A stretch of 64,000 nt of DNA from DUZB01 sp963747555 (lineage in GTDB: Bacteria; Desulfobacterota; DSM-4660; Desulfatiglandales; Desulfatiglandaceae): NCBI GenBank assembly GCA_963747555.1, contig CAVVFZ010000034.1:1-64000 (forward strand), given 5' to 3'. The translations under genes and the position numbers were made by a program. This document shows positions 34,945 to 44,065 of this stretch, in pieces. The notes below the pieces were generated by a model. That model did not search any database. It was not told the origin of the DNA and worked only from the letters and a program-made list of their open reading frames with translations. Position 1 is the first letter of the stretch, and each line of letters starts with the position of its first letter.

Positions 34945-35829
34945 TCAGTATCCCAGGCGCCTGAGTGCCCTTGTGTCTTTGCTCCAGTTTTTCTCTACCT
35001 TTACAGTGAGATCCAAGAATACCCCTGTTCCAAAGATCTTCTCGAGCTCAAGCCTGGCGGAGCGCCCTATGGATTTGATCATCCTGCCCCCCTGTCCAAT
35101 GACAATGCCTTTCTGGGAATCCGTCTCCACACAGATGCGAGCAGCAATTCTGAGAAGATTCTTTCCCGGCACGTCTTCCACGTGGTCGATCACAACTGCA
35201 CAGGAATAGGGAACTTCCTGCCTGATATGGAAATAGAGCTTCTCCCTTATAACCTCGGATATCCAAAACTCCTCGGTTTGATCGGTCTGCATATCTGCCG
35301 GAAAAAACTGGGGACCGGGCGTAAGCCGGATTTTCAGCTCTCCCAGAAGTCTATCCACTCCATACCCCTTGAGGGCCGAAATCGGGATGACTCCTTCAAA
35401 GGCATAACGTTGTGCGTACTCCCCGATGATCGGCAGGACCTTTTCCTTGGTCACCTTGTCTATCTTATTAATGATCAGAAATACGGGTATTTTGATCCCT
35501 TTCAAATTATTCAGCAGGGAAGAGATCTCTTCTTCGTTCCGGACGCCCGTCTGAATCATAAGCAACAGGATATCCACTTCGGAAAACGTGGCCAGAGCGG
35601 AAGACACCATGCTTTGGTGAAGGGCCGTTCTGGTCTTGTGTATCCCGGGCGTATCCACAAACACCATCTGAAAATCATCCCCATTCAATATCCCGGTCAC
35701 ACGGTTTCGCGTTGTCTGGGGCTTGGGGGATACAATGGAGAGTTTCGCCCCTGTAATCCTGTTCAGCAACGTCGACTTCCCCACATTGGGCGGGCCGGCT
35801 ATGGCAATAAAGCCCGATCTGAATGTCAT
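34945..35829 (-). CDS. era: GTPase Era
   Basis: A 294-residue GTPase needed for 16S rRNA maturation and 30S assembly. G1 is GPPNVGKST, G3 is DTPG (VDTPGIHKT), and G4 is NKID. The C-terminal KH domain carries VIGQGGRMIKSIG, which binds the 3' end of 16S rRNA. It overlaps the stop of the upstream radical SAM gene by 4 bases (ATGA). Clustering with rnc two genes upstream is the usual pattern for ribosome-maturation genes. Confidence 0.95.
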   Translation of the reverse strand: MTFRSGFIAIAGPPNVGKSTLLNRITGAKLSIVSPKPQTTRNRVTGILNGDDFQMVFVDTPGIHKTRTALHQSMVSSALATFSEVDILLLMIQTGVRNEEEISSLLNNLKGIKIPVFLIINKIDKVTKEKVLPIIGEYAQRYAFEGVIPISALKGYGVDRLLGELKIRLTPGPQFFPADMQTDQTEEFWISEVIREKLYFHIRQEVPYSCAVVIDHVEDVPGKNLLRIAARICVETDSQKGIVIGQGGRMIKSIGRSARLELEKIFGTGVFLDLTVKVEKNWSKDTRALRRLGY

Positions 35830-36860
35830 AGGTTTTCCACTCTAATCCTTCCGCCTTGCAGGGTGTCATCCGGAACCACTTCCAGTACCCGCGCCGCTGT
35901 TTTCTCCTCAATGCATTGAACGCCCTGGTTTTTATGCCCCCTGAGCAGAGGTTCATCTCGTGGGTTCACAAAAATTTTCATCGTTTTCGTTGCCCCGTCT
36001 TTAAGCAGATGGGGCGTAATCAGCTCGTGGAACAGAAAGGATCGAACCAGAAAACCAAAGGCTGGATGCCACGGTCCATCAAGGATTCGACCGTTTTCGA
36101 GAAGAGAGGGCGAGCTCATAAGCCCCATCCTGATCACCGGAATTCCTTCCTCTTCCAGCCTCCTGCAGGCACTGCCGCAAATCCTTACAGCATCTTGCAG
36201 GGTTAACGGCCGGTATTTTCCCGCCCGGTAGAGATCGGCAAGCGCTGTACCTTCAATGACCAGTGCGGGATAAATTCTCGCCATGGAAGGCCTCAGTTCA
36301 ATGATCTTTGAAATGGTGTCGTAGAAACTGCTCTCCGAATCCCCCGGTAGTCCGGGCATCAGTTGTACGCCCACACGAAAGCCCATCCCCTTCAGGGTCC
36401 GGACGGCGTCGATGCTCTCCTGCACGGTATGCCCCCTTTTGCAGAGGGTAAGAACTTCGCTATCCATCGACTGAACACCCAGTTCCACCGTGTCCACAAA
36501 AAACGCCTTCATGAGAGCCAGTCGCGTCCTGCCAAGGGCATCCGGCCTCGTGGAGACCCTGATGGAAGAGATGATCCCTTCCTTAACAAATGGCGAAACA
36601 GCTCCCAGAACTCGCTTCATGTCCTCTTCAGGCAGGCGCGTAAAGGTGCCTCCGTAAAAGGCGACCTGAGAAAATTCGCCCTTATGAAACTTGGGGGATT
36701 TCAGCGCAGTCTCGATAATATTCCTGACCGTGCTGCCGGAGATGGTCCACGCCTCCCGGGCGGTAATCTTTTCCTGGTCGCAAAACAGGCATCTGTGTGG
36801 ACATCCTGTGTGCGGAATAAATACCGGGATAATAAAAGGCCTCAGTTTTTTTTGAGACAA
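35826..36860 (-). CDS. Radical SAM protein (Elp3/YhcC-like) of the rnc-era operon
   Basis: A 344-residue radical SAM protein. The iron-sulfur motif is Cys20, Cys24 and Cys27 (TGCPHRCLFC), within an Elp3-like SAM domain (GTFTRLPEEDM; RVSTRPDAL; VQSMDSEVL). It lacks an acetyltransferase domain. Homologous genes sit beside rnc in several phyla, which suggests a role in RNA modification or ribosome maturation, but the reaction is unknown to me. Its start lies inside the end of rnc (overlap of 19 bases) and its end overlaps era, so the three genes are coupled. Confidence 0.8.
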   Translation of the reverse strand: MSQKKLRPFIIPVFIPHTGCPHRCLFCDQEKITAREAWTISGSTVRNIIETALKSPKFHKGEFSQVAFYGGTFTRLPEEDMKRVLGAVSPFVKEGIISSIRVSTRPDALGRTRLALMKAFFVDTVELGVQSMDSEVLTLCKRGHTVQESIDAVRTLKGMGFRVGVQLMPGLPGDSESSFYDTISKIIELRPSMARIYPALVIEGTALADLYRAGKYRPLTLQDAVRICGSACRRLEEEGIPVIRMGLMSSPSLLENGRILDGPWHPAFGFLVRSFLFHELITPHLLKDGATKTMKIFVNPRDEPLLRGHKNQGVQCIEEKTAARVLEVVPDDTLQGGRIRVENL

Positions 36861-37567
36861 AAAAAGGCCTCCCTTGCAGCGTTTTGTTCGGCTTCCTTCT
36901 TACTGCTGCCCTCCCCTTCAGATATTTTCTCCCCGTTCAGAAGGAGCGCCACCCGGAAGGTCTTCTTATGGGCCTGACCGCTTTCTTCAACAATCTGGTA
37001 CCTTGGCAACATCTTTCTGGTCTGCTGGGTAAATTCTTGCAGCAGACTCTTGAAATCGCTGTGGAGCTCGTAGCTTCCGACTTTTTCAAGCAATTGGGAA
37101 AACGCCTTCTCAATCATCTGCAGGGCCTTTTCAAACCCTCCGTCAAGGTAGACAGCCCCAATAACGGATTCGGCGGTATCCGCAAGTATGGATGGTTTTT
37201 CCCTGCCCTGCGTCTGCTCCTCTCCTTTGCCAAGCAAGAGGTATTCACTCAGACCCAGCGTTGAGGCAACCTGAAAAAGCCCGGATTCATCCACCACCAT
37301 GGCCCTGAACTTGGACAATTCTCCCTCCGAAGCATCCTTGAATCGCTCCATGAGAAGGTGACTGATGGCCAAATCAAGCACGGCATCTCCCAGAAATTCC
37401 AGCCGTTCATTGTCTTTCAGTGCCGCATTATTCTGTTCATTGACATAGGAAGAATGGCAGAACGCCTGAACAAGCAGGTCAGGATTCCTGAACCGGTATC
37501 CGATCTTTTCGCTCAGTGCCTCAAAATCGGGTCCGGTCACAGACGTCTCTTCCCTTTCAGCATCCAT
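36842..37567 (-). CDS. rnc: Ribonuclease III
   Basis: A 241-residue double-strand-specific ribonuclease that processes rRNA precursors. The catalytic signature is NERLEFLGDAVLDLAIS (about 53-69), with a second acidic cluster (ADTAESVIGAVYLDGG, about 127-142) supplying the remaining metal ligands. A C-terminal double-stranded RNA-binding domain covers about 165-238 (DFKSLLQEFTQ… to SSKKEAEQNAAREAF). Length matches the family. It is first in the rnc, radical SAM, era set. Confidence 0.95.
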   Translation of the reverse strand: MDAEREETSVTGPDFEALSEKIGYRFRNPDLLVQAFCHSSYVNEQNNAALKDNERLEFLGDAVLDLAISHLLMERFKDASEGELSKFRAMVVDESGLFQVASTLGLSEYLLLGKGEEQTQGREKPSILADTAESVIGAVYLDGGFEKALQMIEKAFSQLLEKVGSYELHSDFKSLLQEFTQQTRKMLPRYQIVEESGQAHKKTFRVALLLNGEKISEGEGSSKKEAEQNAAREAFFCLKKN

Positions 37568-37665
37568 CTCCTGTAGCTCCAGAATCTAACGGTTTGAAAA
37601 GCCGATGAATTTTCATTAACCTTCGCTATAAAGCAAGGCATGACTGCCATGCACCCGCACCAATC

Positions 37666-39669
37666 CTACCCCAACAAATCCATGGCCCGTTCCACAATCT
37701 TCTCTGCGCTGAATCCGAATTCCTTGAACAGGATGCTGCTCGGCGCGGAGGCCCCGAACCGGTCGAGACTGATGGTCGCCCCCGCCTCTCCCACAAACCT
37801 GTGCCATCCCATAGAAGATCCCGCCTCGATAGAGATGCGGGCTTTTATCTCGGAAGGCAATACCTGCAATTGATATTCCGCCGGCTGTTTTTCAAACAGC
37901 TCCCACGACGGCATACTGACCACCCGCACGGCTTTTCCTTTTTCTTGGAGGGCAGTTGCAGCAGCGAGCGTGATAGGTATTTCCGAACCGGTGGAAATGA
38001 GAATCAAATCAGGCGTTCTTTCTCCAAAATCCTTGAGGATGTAAGCGCCCTTTCCCACATTGGATGCGGAGGCGTACTCTGTTCTATCAAGGGTGGGTAG
38101 TCCCTGTCTTGTGAGAGCGAGAGCCACGGGGCCATCGGTCAGGGTGAGGGCCAGCTTCCAGGCCTCCCCGGTTTCATTGCCGTCACAGGGTCTGAGCAAG
38201 GTAAGATTGGGAATGGCCCGCAGGGAGGCGAGCTGTTCAACAGGTTGATGCGTGGGGCCGTCTTCACCAAGCCCTATGCTGTCGTGGGTAAATACATAGA
38301 TCACCTTCAAACCCATAAGGGCGGCGAGTCGTATGGCCGGCCGCATGTAATCGCTAAAGATGAGAAAGGTGCCCCCATAGGGAATGATGCCCCCGTGGAG
38401 GGCCATACCGTTCAGAACAGAGCCCATGCCGTGTTCTCGAACACCGAAATGGAGGTTGCGCCCCTGGTAGGATCCCGGCTGAAAATACGTCTCCCCCGCG
38501 ATTTCCGTCTTGTTTGAGGGAGAAAGGTCGGCGGAACCTCCCATGAGATTGTGCACTTTTTTGGCAACGGCGTTGAGGACTTTTCCGGAGGCGACCCGGG
38601 TTGCCATACCCTTTGCATCCGGAGGAAAGACCGGAATATCCTCGTCCCATCCGGCCGGCAAGCCACCTTTCATAAAACGCTCCCATTCGGAAGCCATCTC
38701 CGGCTCTTTTTCTTTGTAAGAATGGAAAAGCGTCTTCCAGGCATTTTCCTCTTGAAGCCCTTTTTCAACAGCTCTCGAAAGATGTTTCCGCACCTCGTCG
38801 GGCACAAGAAATTGTGCATCGCTTGGCCACCCCAACCTTTCTTTTGTCAGGGCAAGTTCATCGGCCCCCAACGGTTCCCCGTGGGCGGATGCCTTGTCCT
38901 GCTTGTTGGGGCTGCCATACCCGATGTGAGTCCTTACCGCAATCAGCGACGGCCTCTTGGTTTCAGCGCGCGCCTTTTGAATGGCCTTTTCGATGGCCTC
39001 AAGATCATTGCCGTCCGGAACTTCCTGGACATGCCAGTTGTACGCGCGAAACCGTTCTTTTCGATCCTCCGTAAAGGCGATCTCCGTAGAACCTTCTATG
39101 GTAATCCGGTTGTCATCATAGAGATAGATAAGCTTGCCGAGGCCAAGATGACCGGCCAGAGAGGCAGCCTCATGCGTCACGCCTTCCATCAGGTCGCCGT
39201 CGCTCACAATTCCATAGGTGAAATGATTGACGATTTCCAACCCCGGCCGGTTGAATCTGGTAGACAGAAACTGCTCTGCCAGCGCCATTCCCACTCCTCC
39301 GGCGAAACCCTGGCCCAGCGGTCCCGTCGTAATTTCCACCCCCGGAGTCAGGCCGTATTCCGGATGACCGGGCGTTCTGCTTCCCCATTGGCGGAATGCT
39401 TTCAGATCCTCCAGACTCAGGTCATATCCCGTCAGGTGAAGGAGGCTGTAAAGGAGCATGGAACCGTGGCCGGCGGAAAGGATAAAGCGATCTCTGTCCT
39501 CCCATTCCGGATTTTCCGGGTTGTGCTTCAAGAATCGCGTCCACAGGATATACGCCATGGATGCCGCTCCCATGGGGAGGCCGGGATGGCCTGAATTTGC
39601 CTTTTGAACAGCATCCGCCGAGAGCATCCTGATGGTATTGACACTCAGCTCGTCCAGTTTCGATCTCAT
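37666..39669 (-). CDS. tkt: Transketolase
   Basis: A 667-residue thiamine-diphosphate enzyme of the non-oxidative pentose phosphate pathway. The cofactor-binding region contains GHGSMLLYSLLHLTGYDL and GDGDLMEGVTHEAASLAG-type strings (IVSDGDLMEGV, about 150-165). The substrate-binding His and the pyrimidine-domain Glu block (FGVREHGMGSVLNGM, about 395-410) are present, as is GPTHQPVEQLASLR. Length equals the family norm. AAGGAG lies before the ATG. It forms the downstream end of a minus-strand run with the TVP38 and YdcF genes. Confidence 0.95.
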   Translation of the reverse strand: MRSKLDELSVNTIRMLSADAVQKANSGHPGLPMGAASMAYILWTRFLKHNPENPEWEDRDRFILSAGHGSMLLYSLLHLTGYDLSLEDLKAFRQWGSRTPGHPEYGLTPGVEITTGPLGQGFAGGVGMALAEQFLSTRFNRPGLEIVNHFTYGIVSDGDLMEGVTHEAASLAGHLGLGKLIYLYDDNRITIEGSTEIAFTEDRKERFRAYNWHVQEVPDGNDLEAIEKAIQKARAETKRPSLIAVRTHIGYGSPNKQDKASAHGEPLGADELALTKERLGWPSDAQFLVPDEVRKHLSRAVEKGLQEENAWKTLFHSYKEKEPEMASEWERFMKGGLPAGWDEDIPVFPPDAKGMATRVASGKVLNAVAKKVHNLMGGSADLSPSNKTEIAGETYFQPGSYQGRNLHFGVREHGMGSVLNGMALHGGIIPYGGTFLIFSDYMRPAIRLAALMGLKVIYVFTHDSIGLGEDGPTHQPVEQLASLRAIPNLTLLRPCDGNETGEAWKLALTLTDGPVALALTRQGLPTLDRTEYASASNVGKGAYILKDFGERTPDLILISTGSEIPITLAAATALQEKGKAVRVVSMPSWELFEKQPAEYQLQVLPSEIKARISIEAGSSMGWHRFVGEAGATISLDRFGASAPSSILFKEFGFSAEKIVERAMDLLG

Positions 39670-39702
39670 TTTGTCTAAAACTCCTTTCCTGACTTGGATA
39701 AA

Positions 39703-40470
39703 TTATAATTTTTTTATCTTTCCCCCGGCCCCCATCCTCTTGAGAATTGCAGGGATAAAAAAGGAAAAAACGAAAAGCGCCAGGGCGAAAAAGACTTCCG
39801 GTGAAACAAGCTGCTCCCATGTACCAGAAGACCATACATTTTTCAATGTTGCACTTAAAAAAGTGATAATAAAAATCGAAACAGGCACCCCCAGACCCGT
39901 CCCCAGAAGATAATCCCTGAAACGGACTCGCGTAATGCTGAAACCGTAGTTCATGGGCGTAAATGGGCAATTGAGAAGCCTTACGTAAAGAACCGTCACA
40001 AACCCATTGGCTTCTATGGCGTTATCGTATTTTTCCAGCTTTCCGCCAATCAGGGATGCAACCAGATCCCTTCCCAGCGACCTTCCAATGGCAAACGCCA
40101 GACAGGCACCTGCCACCGCTCCCATCCACCCGCAGAAAAACCCCCAGGACACCCCGAAGAGCGTTGCGGACAAAACAATCATGATGCTGGCCGGGACAAA
40201 GAGGCATATGGCTATTGCTTCAAAAGCAATGAACACTGCCGGCGCCCACAGACCGCATGCCTGCACAAGACGTCCAAGGACTTCCGGCGTCACTGTTTCC
40301 TTTAAAGAGGTGAAACGGAGAATCAGGATTCCGGTAAGAATAAAGACGGCGAGAAGGACAAACTTGATGATTGCCGTTCTTGAAACAGCACCTGTTTTAA
40401 AAATGGATTTGTTTCTCAAAAAGGATCGCTTTTCCGGGTCTGTCACATCTGCCCTCGCATCTTCGCCCAA
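39703..40470 (-). CDS. TVP38/TMEM64 (DedA superfamily) membrane protein
   Basis: A 255-residue protein with a cytoplasmic N-terminus and about six membrane segments. The central region (about 85-190) is a VTT/SNARE-associated domain with the family strings FVPASIMIVLSATLFGVSWG, GRSLGRD and RLLNCPFTPMNYGF. Related DedA proteins transport lipids including undecaprenyl phosphate, but TVP38-type function is not established. It overlaps the upstream YdcF-like gene by 28 bases, so both are probably translated from one transcript. Confidence 0.85.
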   Translation of the reverse strand: MGEDARADVTDPEKRSFLRNKSIFKTGAVSRTAIIKFVLLAVFILTGILILRFTSLKETVTPEVLGRLVQACGLWAPAVFIAFEAIAICLFVPASIMIVLSATLFGVSWGFFCGWMGAVAGACLAFAIGRSLGRDLVASLIGGKLEKYDNAIEANGFVTVLYVRLLNCPFTPMNYGFSITRVRFRDYLLGTGLGVPVSIFIITFLSATLKNVWSSGTWEQLVSPEVFFALALFVFSFFIPAILKRMGAGGKIKKL

Positions 40471-41225
40471 AGCATCCCCACATATTCGTGTATGGCACGG
40501 GTGGAGTTGTCCAGGGCGTTGGAGTCCGGGAAAAAATCGTCCGGCATCAAGGGTTCTGGCGCTCTGCAGGTGGGACCGGCCGGACCCGGGACAGGGGCCA
40601 TTCCCATTTTCCTGAAAAGGGCCATGGAACGGGGAAGATGGGTTGCGGATGTCACCAGAACAAAAGGGTGATCTCCTACGATAGCTTTAATCATCATGGC
40701 TTGATCTTTTGTATCCAGAGAGTTCTTTTCAAGGATCAGATCGTCGGGGTTCACTCCCAGAAAAAGGGCGACGTCCGCCATCCCCCGGGCTTCTGGGACC
40801 GGGTCATAGGCTCCTCCCCCAGACAGGACCAGCCTGCTTCCGGGGTTCAACCAATAGATCCGAATGCCTTCAAGCAGCCGGATGAGGGAATCCCCGTACA
40901 ACCTCCCCGGAACGGGAATGGAAGGATGGGAGTTGTGTCCGCCCCCCAAAACCACCACATATTCCGCTTTCTTTTTTTCAGGAATCCCGCCGTGTAAAGA
41001 TTCCCTGGAAAAAGCCTCGTATCTGCCATTCAAAGGGGCATTTATCATCCGTGAAACAGGAGGATAGCTGAACATGGTCAGGAGGACCAACCCCACGGTC
41101 AAAACGACTTTCCCGGCGGTCTTCATTCTGCCCCGCCACAGAAGAAAAAGTCCCACAAAAGAGAGAAGCAAACAGAAGGGCAGCGGAAGGAAGAAGGGGG
41201 CTATGATTTTTTTCAATAGAAACAT
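40443..41225 (-). CDS. YdcF/ElyC family (DUF218) membrane protein
   Basis: A 260-residue protein with two N-terminal membrane helices (about 9-29 and 36-55) and a DUF218 domain (about 85-245) with VVLGGGHNSHP, RLVLSGGGAYD and LVTSATHLPRSMALFRKMG. ElyC and SanA of this family act in envelope integrity; ElyC affects undecaprenyl phosphate metabolism. That link is interesting because uppP and DUF368 genes occur 9 kb away. The product keeps all the family motifs and looks functional. Confidence 0.85.
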   Translation of the reverse strand: MFLLKKIIAPFFLPLPFCLLLSFVGLFLLWRGRMKTAGKVVLTVGLVLLTMFSYPPVSRMINAPLNGRYEAFSRESLHGGIPEKKKAEYVVVLGGGHNSHPSIPVPGRLYGDSLIRLLEGIRIYWLNPGSRLVLSGGGAYDPVPEARGMADVALFLGVNPDDLILEKNSLDTKDQAMMIKAIVGDHPFVLVTSATHLPRSMALFRKMGMAPVPGPAGPTCRAPEPLMPDDFFPDSNALDNSTRAIHEYVGMLWAKMRGQM

Positions 41226-41338
41226 GTTATCCTATTTTAATTTTCAGGCAGCGAATTTCAGATTCAGACAATTCATTCCGCCTTACGACTCCATTCCTGC
41301 TGGGATTCTTGGATAAGATACATCCTAGCGAGCCCTTC

Positions 41339-41857
41339 TCAAAGGCTGTCATTCAGTAAGAAACGCCATTTGCAAAACATCTCTTTCGGGTGTGGGTCCG
41401 GCGGGGCGAAAAGGCAGTCAGTCCGGATGCGATCATCCACCACCCTGGCAAAACTCTCAAATTCTCCCCTGTGCATCTCTTTGCACACAAATTCTCCAAG
41501 CCCCCGGTCCAATCTTGCCTGCTGGGTAGGACACGACGGAACCGAGATCAGGACCTCATTCTCCTTTTCTTCGATTTCGTATCCCACAAGAATGCACCAG
41601 GGGAAAAGTTTGAGCGCTTTCACAAAACCCTTCAATCCGGGTTCTCGGATTTCAAATCGTTCCAAGAGATCTTTTGCCGCCATGCCGGCCACCCGTCCCC
41701 ATACCTGTTCATTGAGTCGTTCCGCGGTCTCCTGATCAAAACGCTCCCCCACCTTGATAAACCAGAAAGCATCCATGACCCGATAATGCCAGAGGAGAAA
41801 TTCAATATATTTCTTCAGTTCCGGTTCTTTCATATTGTCGAAGATACCCAGATTCAT
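41339..41857 (-). CDS. Conserved protein, DUF6125-like
   Basis: A 172-residue soluble protein without signal or membrane segment. It begins with a helical part (YIEFLLWHYRVMDAFWFIKV) and has a conserved-looking Cys pair (VPSCPTQQARLDRGLGEFVCKEMHRG) near 120-145. I associate this pattern with DUF6125, whose members are scattered in anaerobes and whose function is unknown. AGGAG precedes the ATG by five bases. It starts 16 bases after xseA ends, so it is probably in that transcript. Confidence 0.6.
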   Translation of the reverse strand: MNLGIFDNMKEPELKKYIEFLLWHYRVMDAFWFIKVGERFDQETAERLNEQVWGRVAGMAAKDLLERFEIREPGLKGFVKALKLFPWCILVGYEIEEKENEVLISVPSCPTQQARLDRGLGEFVCKEMHRGEFESFARVVDDRIRTDCLFAPPDPHPKEMFCKWRFLLNDSL

Positions 41858-41873
41858 GGAGTCTCCTTTTCCG

Positions 41874-43220
41874 TTACCCCTTATTTTCCACCACGCATGT
41901 CAATTCCCCTTTTGCCAAAAGCACATGGACCGCATCGCCTTTCCTGACGCATCCTGCATCTTTGAGGATGGTTCTTTCGGGCAGTTTACTGGTGATGCTG
42001 TATCCGCGATCAAGGATGGCAAGAGGACTCAAATCGTTTATTCTTTTCTCCAGAAGCGATCTCCCCACCTTCAGATCCGCGAGACGCTGATGCATCGCCC
42101 TGGCCAAAGACACCTGCTGAAAAGCAAGCATCTGCCGCATGGAAGCGGCTCTCATGGCCGGAGAGTGCAGACGCAGCGCCCTCATTTCAGTGGAAAGCCC
42201 TTGTCTTTTCAATTCGATGGCGTTTCTCATCAAACGCGTCAGGCGAACGAACAGATCATCTACGCGAAACAATTGGTCCTGGATCTTCTTTCTGGGACTT
42301 TTCATCCGCCCGGTGAGCGAATGGACCAGCTCCCGCCTCGTTCCTATTTTCATGAGAATGGCGGTTTTGAGCCGTGCATGAGCAGCCTCCAGCCTGTTTT
42401 GGAGGAATTCTTTTTCCTGAACCAATATTTCAGCTGCCACCGACGGGGTGGCTGCCCTGAAATCGGCGGCCAGATCGGAAATAGACCAATCGATTTCATG
42501 ACCGACCGCGGAAACCACCGGAACGAGGGATCGCCTGATGGCATAGGCAAGTTCCTCCTGGTTGAAAGCCCAAAGATCTTCCAGGGAACCACCTCCTCTC
42601 GTCAATACAATGACATCCACTTTCAGATCGCGGTTAACCAGATCAAGGGCTTCCACCATGTCCTGACACGCCTGCTCCCCTTGCACCCTGACGGGAACAA
42701 TAACAATCTCCATATTGACGAATCTTCTTTGAATCACTTTAAGAAAATCCCTGATGGCCGCCCCCGTAGGGGAGGTAATCACGGCGATTTTTTTTGGAAG
42801 AAAAGGGAGAGGCTTCTTGATTTCCCGATCAAAGATCCCCTTTGCGGACAGCTTCCTTTTTACCTGCTCAAAAGCCATGGCGAGGGCCCCGACACCCATC
42901 GGCTCCATATAATCCAGGACGATCTGATATTCTCCCCTGGGAGCATAGATTCCGAGCCTGCCCTGGACAAGAACTTTCATGCCGTCTTCGGGCGTGAATT
43001 TCAGATACCGTGCCTGCATCCGGAACATCACCGCCCTGAGCTGTGCCTTCTCGTCCTTGATCACCATATAAAAATGTCCGGAAACCGGTTTTCGGAAATT
43101 GGAGATTTCTCCTTCCACCCAGACAAATTCAAATTGCTTTTCAAGGACTTCCTTTATGGCCTCCGTCAGCCCGCTGACGGTGAAGACCCCCGGGCCTTGA
43201 TTTTCTTCGTTTGACGGCAT
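41874..43220 (-). CDS. xseA: Exodeoxyribonuclease VII large subunit
   Basis: A 448-residue catalytic subunit of exonuclease VII, which degrades single-stranded DNA with XseB. The N-terminal OB fold (about 10-110; VEGEISNFRKPVSGHFYMVIKD) is followed by the nuclease domain with AVITSPTGAAIRDFL, DVIVLTRGGGSLEDLW and VVSAVGHEIDWSISDLAAD (about 135-275) and a long coiled-coil C-terminus. No xseB is recognisable next to it; it may lie elsewhere. The gene is divergent from tmk. Confidence 0.95.
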   Translation of the reverse strand: MPSNEENQGPGVFTVSGLTEAIKEVLEKQFEFVWVEGEISNFRKPVSGHFYMVIKDEKAQLRAVMFRMQARYLKFTPEDGMKVLVQGRLGIYAPRGEYQIVLDYMEPMGVGALAMAFEQVKRKLSAKGIFDREIKKPLPFLPKKIAVITSPTGAAIRDFLKVIQRRFVNMEIVIVPVRVQGEQACQDMVEALDLVNRDLKVDVIVLTRGGGSLEDLWAFNQEELAYAIRRSLVPVVSAVGHEIDWSISDLAADFRAATPSVAAEILVQEKEFLQNRLEAAHARLKTAILMKIGTRRELVHSLTGRMKSPRKKIQDQLFRVDDLFVRLTRLMRNAIELKRQGLSTEMRALRLHSPAMRAASMRQMLAFQQVSLARAMHQRLADLKVGRSLLEKRINDLSPLAILDRGYSITSKLPERTILKDAGCVRKGDAVHVLLAKGELTCVVENKG

Positions 43221-43322
43221 CAGTCTTTCACCTTATGTTTTCATTTTAGATCATCATAGGAAATTCATACCCTATACTCAAGATGAATTTCTTGTGAACA
43301 TGGGAAATCGGGAGAAAATCCC

Positions 43323-43351
43323 TTGACCCCCCCGGGTTTGTCTCCTATATT
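43323..43351 (+). promoter_or_regulatory. Promoter of the tmk-holB-ricT-metG operon
   Basis: TTGACC (43323-43328), a 17-bp spacer and TATATT (43346-43351) make a strong sigma-70 promoter about 50 bases upstream of tmk, in the divergent gap with xseA. Confidence 0.65.
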
Positions 43352-43402
43352 CCGACGGAGATGAAAGGTCGCCCCCAAGGGGCCGAATGAAAGGTGGTCA
43401 CA

Positions 43403-44065
43403 TTGTTTATCACATTTGAAGGCATAGAGGGATGCGGAAAGTCTACCCAGGCGAGATTGCTGCTTCAACGGCTGACGCGACTGAAGGTCCCATCCGTCCT
43501 CACCATGGAGCCGGGAGGAACGGAAATAGGCATGGGAATCCGGCGCATTCTTCTCGACGCGCGAAACTGGGATCTGCCGCCCCTTGCAGAGCTGCTCCTC
43601 TATGAGGCCGACAGGACAATTCATGTGGAAAGGCTCATCAGGCCCGCCCTGCATGCGGGGAAATGGGTTGTGTGCGACCGTTTTTTCGATGCAACCACCG
43701 CTTACCAGGGGTATGCCAGAGAACAGGATATGAACACGGTAACGATGCTGAATCAAATGGCCTCTCGAGGTATCCTTCCGGATCTCACTTTCCTGATCGA
43801 TTGTCCGGCAGAGGTGGGATTGCTCCGCGCCCTCAAAAGAAATGACAGTTGCGTCGAACAGGGGCAGGATCGTTTCGAAAAGGAAAAGCTCGATTTCCAT
43901 GTCTCCGTAAGACAAGGATACCTTTCCATTGCCCAAGACAACCCGGAACGCTTCATCGTCGTAGATGGAACCCTGAAAGTGGATGAACTGGAGAAAATCA
44001 TATTCAGCTGCATAAAGCCACTCCTGCCTCAGGGAGCACGGACGTCATGCTCTTTTCCCGAATAG
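43403..44065 (+). CDS. tmk: Thymidylate kinase
   Basis: A dTMP kinase of about 220 residues that makes dTDP for DNA synthesis. The P-loop is FEGIEGCGKST, followed by EPGGTEIG and the DRFFDATTAYQGYAR block typical of thymidylate kinases. I chose TTG 43403 because AAAGGTGG lies five bases upstream and it gives the normal family N-terminus; a GTG three codons earlier is possible. It overlaps holB by 19 bases, the usual tmk-holB pairing. Confidence 0.9.
   Translation: MFITFEGIEGCGKSTQARLLLQRLTRLKVPSVLTMEPGGTEIGMGIRRILLDARNWDLPPLAELLLYEADRTIHVERLIRPALHAGKWVVCDRFFDATTAYQGYAREQDMNTVTMLNQMASRGILPDLTFLIDCPAEVGLLRALKRNDSCVEQGQDRFEKEKLDFHVSVRQGYLSIAQDNPERFIVVDGTLKVDELEKIIFSCIKPLLPQGARTSCSFPE

Noticed and set aside
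41835..43214. 459-codon plus-strand open frame opposite xseA
   Set aside because: Antisense shadow of a clear exonuclease VII gene; Pro/His-rich composition is typical of such shadows.
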